Part shown: positions 15,897 to 22,924 of the stretch, piece after piece | How positions within the stretch are numbered: position 1 is the stretch's first letter | Layout of the letters: each line of letters begins with the position of its first letter | NCBI GenBank assembly: GCA_964443745.1 | Contig: CAYUEN010000001.1 | Coordinates: forward strand, 112,670 to 176,669 | Origin: CAYUEN01 sp964443745 | Lineage (GTDB): Bacteria > Campylobacterota > Campylobacteria > Campylobacterales > QNZT01 | Reading direction: 5' to 3' | DNA length: 64,000 nucleotides | Program-made: the position numbers and the translations under genes | The notes under the pieces: generated by a model | The model's database searches: none | What the model was told of the DNA's origin: nothing | What the model saw: the letters and a program-made list of their open reading frames with translations, nothing else

Positions 15897-17894
15897 TTAG
15901 AACCGATATCCCAGGGTGAGCCAAAAGCGCCTTCCATCCTGCTCGATCTGGGGCATCAAGTGCTCTTCTCCGCCCGAGTTGGCGTATTTTGTATCAAAGA
16001 GATTCTTGATATCCAAAGAGAAGTTCAGCCCCTCATTGTGGCTGGTTGATGACAGATGCAGATGGGTGATCAGCGCATCGTCCACCCGCTCGCCACCGAC
16101 GGATTTCGTTCGGGAAATATAGTGCAGATCCACTCCTCCCTCCAGACGGTCGTTCCACAAAGGTGATGCGAATTTGAGATTGGCCAGATGTCTGGGAGAG
16201 TTGCTCAGCCACTCTTTGCTATCGGCATCGGTCGCATAGGCGTAGGTGTAGTTGAATTCCGTTTTGATTTTTTGTAGAAGCCGTGTCTTGTAGGTAAGCT
16301 CCACGCCTCTGGAATTGACTTTGTCGATGTTGTCGAAAAAATAGAGTCCATCTTCCGGATCTTCGATTTGCGAGATCAATTTACGTGTAAGATAGTAGAA
16401 TCCTCCCAGGCTCAAGTAATCGCTGTTTTGGAAATTGTGTTCGAAAATCAATTCGTAGGTTCTGATCTTCTCCTCTTTGAGGTCGGGATTTCCCTTTTGC
16501 CACTTATTGCCGTCGTTGTAGGTGCGTTCGTAGTTGTTCGGTGCCCGGAATGCATCTCCGAAGAGGGCTTTGAGGGCGGAGTTTTCCTGAAAATTGTAGA
16601 TCAGTGCGGCTCTGGGGCTCAGATGGCCTCCAAAACTCTCGTAATGGTCGTAACGCATTCCCAGATTGAGGATGAGGGTCTTGAAAAAAGAGTGTTCATG
16701 TTCGAGATAGAAGGCGTAGGTATCGGTAGGATTTTTCTCTTCGGAGATCGTTTTGCCATCCAAACTGTAGCGGAAATCGTTTTTGAGGTCGTGTTTGAGA
16801 TAGATACCCAACAACCACTTTCGTTTCTCTCTTCGGTATTTCAGATCGAGTGTGGTATCCAGCCAGATAGCGGGTGTTTCGTCCCTGTAGATCGCAATAC
16901 CGTCCTCTTCTTCGTAGGGGTAGTAGCCGTCAAAATCGTAATAGTTGTATCCGATTTGTGCATCGATCGTCCAGGCTCTACCGAGGGGTTTGTCATATCT
17001 GAGGAAGAGATAGGCTCTGGTGTCGATCGCTTTGAGTGAAGGGTCGTTGAATCGTGTCTCCCAAGCGGCGGTGGGGATGCTTTTGTCCCGCCTGATGTAG
17101 GCGCCTTCGAGGGTGAAAGCGGCATAGGTGGATTTGAAGAAGTAGCTTTGACTCGCCTCTGTATCCAACCCCTTCGCGATACCGAAATTTGTATCGGGAT
17201 CGTCATAGTCGGAGAAATAGAGATCCTTGCCTTTGGATTTGTAACGGGTGGCGGCAGCAAGTAGTGTGGCGCCGTTGGTGAACGTATGTGCCAAAATGCC
17301 ACTCTCTTTGTGCGTGCGTCCACCCGCTTTCGTGATCTGGACCGAACCGTTTTTCCATGAGTCGACACCTTTGGTGACGATGTTGATGACGGCGAAAAAT
17401 GCGCTGCTTCCATAAAGAGCGGAACCGGGCCCCCTGATGATCTCCACTCTCTTTATCAACTGCATATCGATGGGAAAGTCCCGTCCGAGTGCCGAAGAGT
17501 CGTAGTAGGCTTCATTGGTTCTCTCTCCGTCGACCAGTACCAGAATACGGGTGTTGTAATCCCCGGGACGTCCAAATCCCCTGACGCCTATATAGTCGTA
17601 ATTGCGGTCATAGTAGCGGTAGAAACCGCTTTGTGCGGCAAGCAGCTCGGCGAGTGTCTGATACCCGTGATCACGTATTTCGTCCGCATCCACGATCGTG
17701 ACAGAGGAGGGGGCATGGATACTTTTTTGCATTCTTTTGCTGGCTCCGTAGACGGTGGCGACTCTGATATCCATCAACGATTCGAAATCCATATCCAGAA
17801 GTGTTTCGGTATCGAGTGTATCGGTGGTTTTGCCTATCGCCGACTGAGAGAGAAGTCCCATCGCCAAAAACATGGAAAAAATCCGCGAAGCCAT
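15897..17894 (-). CDS. TonB-dependent outer-membrane receptor
   Basis: A 665-residue receptor with signal peptide (MASRIFSMFLAMGLLSQSAIG), a short segment containing LLDMDFESLMDIRVATVYGA where the TonB box is expected, a plug domain (about 60-170: SSVTIVDADEI, GVRGFGRPGDYNTRILVLVDG, VEIIRGPGSALYGSSAFFAVINIVTK) and a 22-strand barrel ending in the outer-membrane signature FWLTLGYRF. The plug is of the CirA/BtuB-like class; the ligand cannot be read. Grouped with yfiR and GGDEF-EAL, it may be a signalling receptor as well as a transporter. Its leader has ordered TTAAC repeats and a terminator. Confidence 0.93.
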   Translation of the reverse strand: MASRIFSMFLAMGLLSQSAIGKTTDTLDTETLLDMDFESLMDIRVATVYGASKRMQKSIHAPSSVTIVDADEIRDHGYQTLAELLAAQSGFYRYYDRNYDYIGVRGFGRPGDYNTRILVLVDGERTNEAYYDSSALGRDFPIDMQLIKRVEIIRGPGSALYGSSAFFAVINIVTKGVDSWKNGSVQITKAGGRTHKESGILAHTFTNGATLLAAATRYKSKGKDLYFSDYDDPDTNFGIAKGLDTEASQSYFFKSTYAAFTLEGAYIRRDKSIPTAAWETRFNDPSLKAIDTRAYLFLRYDKPLGRAWTIDAQIGYNYYDFDGYYPYEEEDGIAIYRDETPAIWLDTTLDLKYRREKRKWLLGIYLKHDLKNDFRYSLDGKTISEEKNPTDTYAFYLEHEHSFFKTLILNLGMRYDHYESFGGHLSPRAALIYNFQENSALKALFGDAFRAPNNYERTYNDGNKWQKGNPDLKEEKIRTYELIFEHNFQNSDYLSLGGFYYLTRKLISQIEDPEDGLYFFDNIDKVNSRGVELTYKTRLLQKIKTEFNYTYAYATDADSKEWLSNSPRHLANLKFASPLWNDRLEGGVDLHYISRTKSVGGERVDDALITHLHLSSTSHNEGLNFSLDIKNLFDTKYANSGGEEHLMPQIEQDGRRFWLTLGYRF

Positions 17895-17960
17895 AACGAT
17901 CCTTCATCATGCAACTGTTATCAATATCGGATTTGGAGGGATTAGTTTTAATGCAAGAGA

Positions 17961-18002
17961 AAAAAAGGTGGGGCGGAGGGAAGGAGTAAAACCCTCCACC
18001 CC
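17961..18002 (-). terminator. Minus-strand intrinsic terminator in the receptor leader
   Basis: Arms 18002-17992 and 17980-17970 form an 11-bp G/C-rich stem with one mismatch and an 11-nt loop; on the minus strand it is followed directly by six T (17966-17961). It lies 67 nt upstream of the TonB receptor start and downstream of a candidate promoter at 18079-18084. It could end a roughly 110-nt A/C-rich RNA or act as an attenuator for the receptor operon. Confidence 0.6.
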
Positions 18003-18078
18003 CGTTGGGTTGGTTTGGTGTTGTGTCTTTGGTTGGTGTGTTTAAAGGAGGTACACGTCAACTTTTGCGGACAATGAA

Positions 18079-18137
18079 AGTATAACGGTCCATGATTAAC
18101 GCCGGACTAACGGAGTGTTAACAGACGATTAACGACT
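18079..18137 (-). promoter_or_regulatory. Promoter with four 11-bp-spaced TTAAC repeats
   Basis: The minus strand has a -10-like TATACT (18084-18079). Immediately upstream, over its -35 region, TTAAC or CTAAC occurs at 18096, 18107, 18118 and 18129: four copies spaced exactly 11 bp. Tandem repeats with 11-bp spacing are the usual binding pattern of OmpR/PhoB-family response regulators, which bind head to tail on one face of the helix. The probable target is the TonB receptor operon or the leader RNA. Confidence 0.55.
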
Positions 18138-18308
18138 CAACTTTTCCAGTCGGTTTTTGCTCATGATGGTGAAAAAACTCTTGGGATCGCATATGCTGAA
18201 TCGTTTTTCAAAAGGTCAGTGTATTGGAATCAGATCATAAAACACCGTTTCAAACTCCATTTTACCGGTTTCTTTTCAAATGAGAAAGAGAGGGAAAGAG
18301 GAGATGAA

Positions 18309-18354
18309 ACTTGAGTGGTAGGTCAGAAATAGCTGACCTTTCTCTCAAGTTTTT
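18309..18354 (+). terminator. Intrinsic-terminator-like hairpin before the MshQ-like gene
   Basis: Outer arms ACTTGAG (18309-18315) and CTCAAGT (18344-18350), inner arms AGGTCAG (18320-18326) and CTGACCT (18333-18339), then TTTT. It sits 48 nt upstream of the gene at 18402. Nothing coding lies before it on this strand within 500 nt, so it either attenuates a leader transcript or ends a small RNA. The remaining 17895-18401 intergenic sequence holds the minus-strand elements listed separately and a strong AAAGGAGGT at 18044-18052 with no ORF behind it. Confidence 0.5.
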
Positions 18355-18401
18355 CCCATTTTGGCCGATTTAGAGTCAATAAAACTCTGTCGAGGTTTCA
18401 A

Positions 18402-21400
18402 ATGAAAAAATCAACACTCTTACTTCTCTTTATGCTTTCGCCCCTCATCATGGAGGCTTTTACCTTCAGCGACGATTTTAGCCATGGCCTCTCTTCCCAC
18501 TGGCGTGTGATCAAAAACGAGGGGGGTACCGCCCCTTACGTCTCCTGGCTCAAAGGTTTGAAATTGACAGACAAGGAGTATGATGTCCATAACGCGATCA
18601 CCCTCGATTATGAGTTTCCGACCGAAAACAACAAATTTGTCCTGGAATTCACTCACTACGCCTATGGGGGCGACAACGACAACGACGCCGCAAACGGTTC
18701 CAACGGTGGTAATGGAATGGCGATCGTACTCTTCGACTCTTCGGTCGGAGAGACACCCGATTGCGGGGCTTTCGGAGGGGCGCTGGGGTATGCGCAAAGA
18801 AGAAACGACGCCAAAGGAATCCAGCAGCCTGGCTTCGAAGGGGGATGGATCGGTGTCGGATTGGACGAGTATGGGGAGTATGCCAACTACAACGAAGGAA
18901 GAGAAGAGCAAGATGGCAGTACGACCTACAGCGAAGATTATCAATTGATCGTTCCAGATACGGTGGCTATCCGGGGGGCGATGGGAGAAGACCGCCATCA
19001 TGGGTATCGTAAGCTCGCCGCGGCGACATTGGGCGAATCCCTCTCGAGTACCTTCTCATGGTGGCCGGGACCCGGTGACAAATACCGGCTTACCGTCGAT
19101 TCCACGACTTCGGATCATCTTTATATCGAGCTTGAACGCGATACGGGCGATGGGTATCAAAGTGTTATTCCGAAATTCGATGCGATGGATCCCTCTTACC
19201 ATCAGGGGCCCAAGCCCAGATACTTCCGTCTGGCGTTTGTCGCTTCTACCGGGGGGGCGGACAATTCCCACTCGATCGACGATGTAAAAATCAAGGCAGA
19301 TAGCGGTTGGCCCTATCCCACTTCCCATCTGAGCGTATCTGATATCAATGTCACCGAAGGAGACGAGGGGACCACGGATGCCACCTTTACACTCAAACTC
19401 GATCGCCCCCATCCGAGCAAGGATATCACGGTCGACTACACCACCGTAGACGAAACGGCCGAGGACGAAAACGGTAACAACGACTACTTTTCGCAGAGCG
19501 GTACCGTCACGATTGCGCAGGGCGAGACCGAAGCGACCGTGACGATCAAAGTGGACGGAGATTTCCAGGACGAATCGGACGAGACGTTCATACTCAAACT
19601 CTCCAACCCACAAAACGCGGTTCTTGACGATACCAATGCGACGGCACGCATCATCGACGATGACAGTTACAGCAACGCCGACCACTACACCTGTGAGAGT
19701 GAAGCCTATATCTACTCTTCAGATCCCTATGACCAGAGTGGAAACCGTGTTTTCGACAATCCGACGGACGTAAACAAAATCGATCTGATCACCGCGCAGA
19801 ATTCGCTTGTCAAAAAAGATCTCTATCCGGTCAATATCAATGCCATCGGGTATGGCGTCGCGGACAATTTCATCTGGGGATTCGATATCGAAAATTTCAA
19901 GCTCACCCGTACCGATATCAAGCAAAACGTACTCTCATGGAAAGTGCCGGGACTGCCCGATTATCACTTCCATATCGCGGATGTCTCTCCCCAGGGGGTT
20001 CTTTATCTTGCTTCCGCCTACTTAAGATGGGTGGATGGAGTGGAATCAAACGGTATCTTGCGTCTCTATCGTGTCGATGTCGACCCCAACTCCCACACCT
20101 TTAGAAAAGCGCTTCCTCCGATCGAACTGGACAACAAGAATCTCTACGGAGCCGATTTCACGTTCAGTCCGATCGACGAGAAGATCTATATGGTGAGCCG
20201 TTACGACGGAGATATCTACCGGATCGATCCCGAGAGCGGGCATGTGGAGGATATCGGCAATACCGGCTTTTCCTACGCCGATTCACATGTGCAGTTTTTC
20301 GATCGGGACGGTTATTTCTATTTCTTCAAATCGGACGATTTCTACCGTGTGGATCTAAGAGACCCGACCCATCCCGATACCAAAGCGGTCCACTTCTCGC
20401 ATCTGCCCCTGCCGCTCAACGGAGATGGTGCCAGATGCGCCTACGCTCCGATGGGGAATCAGGTTTCGATATTCGGTACATCGGTGGACGAGGGGAACAC
20501 CTCCACGACCCAGATGACTTTTACGATCGCTTCCGATTCACCAGCACCCGCCGGAGGAATCGATGTAGGATATCAGACGATCGACGGGAGTGCGATAGCC
20601 GGTAGCGACTATATCGAACAAAACGGTACCGCCACGATCCCGGCCGGTCAGCAGTATACGACCGTGACGGTAGACGTCGTGGGAGATACCGTCTACGAAC
20701 CGGACGAGAGTTTCGATGTCAATCTTACCGGTACGACGGTCGGTACGATCAAACAGCCGCTCGCGACGGGTCTGATCTACAACGACGATTTGAACCAGAC
20801 GGTGCAGCTTAGGCTCAATGTCGTCGATTTCACCTCTTTGTTCGAGTGGGATAGAAACATCACGACGAAAATCGCCAACAAACCCTTCAAGCTCACGGTC
20901 ATCGCCAAGAACGATTTTGACGGTACGCCACTCAAAGACGTCAATATCACGCAACTCGATCTTTATAGTTGCAGCGGTTCGCCGATTCGGGTTCCGTGGT
21001 GGAAGGATACGCCCCATATCACCGATACGAACGGCTTGGCACAGCTACCGCCGTTGCAGGAGGCGAACAGTTATCCATGTGTGAAAGTCAAAGCCTACGC
21101 GACGATGGAGGATATGAACGGTACCTATGTGCAATTTAGCAGTGATTCTTTCGCGATTCGACCCGATCACTACAGCTTCACGCTTCCTTCCGATATCAAG
21201 GCGGGAGAGGAGTTCAATCTGACGATCGAAGCGAAAGATGCACTCGGCAATACGATTCCCACCTACAACGAAACGCTCAACAGCTCGTATGAAATAATCG
21301 TCAAAGAGAAAAAGCCGGGCTGTGCAACCGCTTCACTCGATTTGATGGGAGCGAATTTTATCAACGGCGTATTGCGAAAAGAGACGAACTATCCCGAAGT

Positions 21401-22475
21401 GGGAGATCTGAATCTGACCATCCACGAGATCAATGCGACGGCGTATGCGATCGAAGACAGAAACGACACCGCTTTTTCGGATCTTCTGATTCCTCCCGCT
21501 TTCGCGGAGATCAAAATCCACCCCGAAAAGATAGCGTTGAGTTGGGAACTCCTGGGAAGTGGTAGCGATATCACCTATTTTAGCAACGATCCGGAAGCGA
21601 TGGGGGCTATGTTGAAGATCGTATTGGCGGCGAAAGGAAAAGCGGGTAACGTTTTGCAAAACTACTCCAGTGGATGTTACGCCAACGATATCGAGGTGAA
21701 GGTGACATACCGCGTCGAAGGAAGTGCCGGGGAATCGCCGCATATCAGAGTGCACGATGCCAATACGAGCAGTTATATCGCCGATAAGACGCTCCATCTG
21801 CCGATGGGTGACGATACCTTCTCCTACACCCTCTCCAGGTCGAAATTTCAAAACGGCTTACGCACGGAACCGTTGAAAATCAATTTCGCCAGAGCCGACA
21901 ACGTCCCTATGGAACCGCTTTCGCTCGCGATCAAGGAGTTGAATATCTCCGAGCCGACCACACACAGCAGTCTGACGAAAACGGAAAAACAGAATTTTTA
22001 TTTCGCCAGGGCACATGTGATCGATCAGAGCGCGAAAGGCGATCAACTGGATGCGAAAGTCTATTATGAAGTCTACTGCAAAAAGTGTGACAAAAGCAAA
22101 TATCCCTATGCCGCCGGAAAAGAGAGTATGGACAGCGTGTTTTGGTACATTCTCCCGCAGCCGGTTTACACTTCGCTCGATAGCGATATCGAAAGCGGTA
22201 GCCTTCAGGCGCTTTCTGGTTCTACGGTTTTGCTCCAGAAGATCGGCTGCGACAAAATCCGTATCAAACCCGATAAAGTTCCGGCGATCATCGGGGTCAA
22301 ATACACACCCAAATCCTATCTGCGTTACGACAGAATCAAAAACGGCGTTACGGCACACAGATTCAAAGCGCGTTTTTCCGGCAGATCCGGCGAATGGGCG
22401 GGACGCGGAAAGCTTGGATCTACACTCGATACGAACGTCTCCAGGCGAGGCGGATTGATGAAGATGGATTGGTAG
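18402..22475 (+). CDS. Large secreted MshQ-like adhesin (lectin-like, Calx-beta, DUF6701-type)
   Basis: A 1357-residue exported protein. Order seen: signal peptide (1-19), an L-type-lectin-like domain with the Gly/Asn-rich NGMAIVLFD and FEGGWIGVGLDEYGEY segments (about 20-300), a Calx-beta repeat (about 303-425, VTEGDEGTTDATFTL), a beta-propeller-like region of the DUF6923 style (about 430-690), a second Calx-beta (about 695-800) and a long C-terminal part opening with FAIRPDHYSFTLP, as in the DUF6701 region of the MSHA pilus protein MshQ. The end KYTPKSYLRY...MKMDW recurs in the 34359 gene. Probably displayed with or by an MSHA-like pilus (inference). Many Asp/Asn residues suggest calcium binding. 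Confidence 0.8.
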   Translation: MKKSTLLLLFMLSPLIMEAFTFSDDFSHGLSSHWRVIKNEGGTAPYVSWLKGLKLTDKEYDVHNAITLDYEFPTENNKFVLEFTHYAYGGDNDNDAANGSNGGNGMAIVLFDSSVGETPDCGAFGGALGYAQRRNDAKGIQQPGFEGGWIGVGLDEYGEYANYNEGREEQDGSTTYSEDYQLIVPDTVAIRGAMGEDRHHGYRKLAAATLGESLSSTFSWWPGPGDKYRLTVDSTTSDHLYIELERDTGDGYQSVIPKFDAMDPSYHQGPKPRYFRLAFVASTGGADNSHSIDDVKIKADSGWPYPTSHLSVSDINVTEGDEGTTDATFTLKLDRPHPSKDITVDYTTVDETAEDENGNNDYFSQSGTVTIAQGETEATVTIKVDGDFQDESDETFILKLSNPQNAVLDDTNATARIIDDDSYSNADHYTCESEAYIYSSDPYDQSGNRVFDNPTDVNKIDLITAQNSLVKKDLYPVNINAIGYGVADNFIWGFDIENFKLTRTDIKQNVLSWKVPGLPDYHFHIADVSPQGVLYLASAYLRWVDGVESNGILRLYRVDVDPNSHTFRKALPPIELDNKNLYGADFTFSPIDEKIYMVSRYDGDIYRIDPESGHVEDIGNTGFSYADSHVQFFDRDGYFYFFKSDDFYRVDLRDPTHPDTKAVHFSHLPLPLNGDGARCAYAPMGNQVSIFGTSVDEGNTSTTQMTFTIASDSPAPAGGIDVGYQTIDGSAIAGSDYIEQNGTATIPAGQQYTTVTVDVVGDTVYEPDESFDVNLTGTTVGTIKQPLATGLIYNDDLNQTVQLRLNVVDFTSLFEWDRNITTKIANKPFKLTVIAKNDFDGTPLKDVNITQLDLYSCSGSPIRVPWWKDTPHITDTNGLAQLPPLQEANSYPCVKVKAYATMEDMNGTYVQFSSDSFAIRPDHYSFTLPSDIKAGEEFNLTIEAKDALGNTIPTYNETLNSSYEIIVKEKKPGCATASLDLMGANFINGVLRKETNYPEVGDLNLTIHEINATAYAIEDRNDTAFSDLLIPPAFAEIKIHPEKIALSWELLGSGSDITYFSNDPEAMGAMLKIVLAAKGKAGNVLQNYSSGCYANDIEVKVTYRVEGSAGESPHIRVHDANTSSYIADKTLHLPMGDDTFSYTLSRSKFQNGLRTEPLKINFARADNVPMEPLSLAIKELNISEPTTHSSLTKTEKQNFYFARAHVIDQSAKGDQLDAKVYYEVYCKKCDKSKYPYAAGKESMDSVFWYILPQPVYTSLDSDIESGSLQALSGSTVLLQKIGCDKIRIKPDKVPAIIGVKYTPKSYLRYDRIKNGVTAHRFKARFSGRSGEWAGRGKLGSTLDTNVSRRGGLMKMDW
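22241..22358 (+). repeat. 118-nt repeat, first copy
   Basis: The first 55 nt (22241-22295) are identical to 22499-22553 and the last 55 nt (22304-22358) to 22654-22708; the 8 nt between them (22296-22303) fall in the N gap in the second copy. The copies diverge just beyond 22358/22708. Two flush 55-mers are what a k=55 de Bruijn assembly leaves at an unresolved repeat. Confidence 0.8.
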
Positions 22476-22493
22476 GGGGAAATTCCCCTACCA
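22470..22493 (+). terminator. Hairpin at the end of the MshQ-like gene
   Basis: TGGTAGGGG (22470-22478), loop GAAATT, CCCCTACCA (22485-22493): a perfect 9-bp stem that includes the stop codon. No T-run follows, so it may protect the 3' end rather than terminate. Confidence 0.45.
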
Positions 22494-22498
22494 GAATC

Positions 22499-22825
22499 GA
22501 TCGGCTGCGACAAAATCCGTATCAAACCCGATAAAGTTCCGGCGATCATCGGGNNNNNNNNNNNNNNNNNNNNNNNNNNNNNNNNNNNNNNNNNNNNNNN
22601 NNNNNNNNNNNNNNNNNNNNNNNNNNNNNNNNNNNNNNNNNNNNNNNNNNNNNCACACCCAAATCCTATCTGCGTTACGACAGAATCAAAAACGGCGTTA
22701 CGGCACACCGATTCAAGGCGCGTTTTTCCGGCAGATCCGGCGAATGGGCAGGACGCGGAAAGCTTGGATCTATACTTGATACGAACGTCTCCAAAAGAGG
22801 CTGTTTGATGAAGATAGATGGGTAG
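22499..22825 (+). pseudogene. Tandem duplicate of the MshQ-like C-terminus (remnant)
   Basis: Sequence on both sides of the N gap repeats the last about 78 codons of the upstream gene in the same order, ending in LMKIDG-stop at 22823-22825 instead of MKMDW. Differences outside the flush 55-mers (for example GGCTGT for GGCGGA) show a real second copy, not a misplaced read. If the gap is really only 8 nt, the fragment has no start codon and is a non-coding remnant. If the gap hides more sequence, it is the tail of a second paralogue. Confidence 0.65.
22554..22653. other. Assembly gap (100 N)
   Basis: Exactly 100 N, a conventional scaffold spacer and not a measured length. The flanks match the two ends of the 118-nt repeat at 22241-22358, which predicts a true distance of about 8 nt if the repeat copy is intact. 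Confidence 0.97.
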
Positions 22826-22864
22826 AGTGGCCGGTAGAGAATCGTCTCCACCGATATGCCGAAG

Positions 22865-22909
22865 TGGTTCCGGCCTCTTTTTTGATATAAGGAAAAGAGG
22901 CCGGAACCA
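22865..22909. terminator. Strong hairpin between convergent genes
   Basis: TGGTTCCGGCCTCTTTT (22865-22881) and its exact complement (22893-22909): a 17-bp perfect stem with an 11-nt loop, ending 15 nt before the minus-strand lipoprotein stop. Probably a bidirectional transcription stop, although T-runs lie inside the stem. Confidence 0.65.
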
Positions 22910-22924
22910 TCAGGGTGTTTTGTT

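Noticed and set aside
17895..18401. Cobalamin or other known riboswitch in the TonB receptor leader
   Set aside because: Looked for a B12-box-like core or other conserved riboswitch core on the minus strand and saw none; only the A/C-rich run and terminator are supported.
22325..22708. Minus-strand frame running through the N gap
   Set aside because: Exists only because Ns are translated as X, and it is antisense to the MshQ-like repeat.
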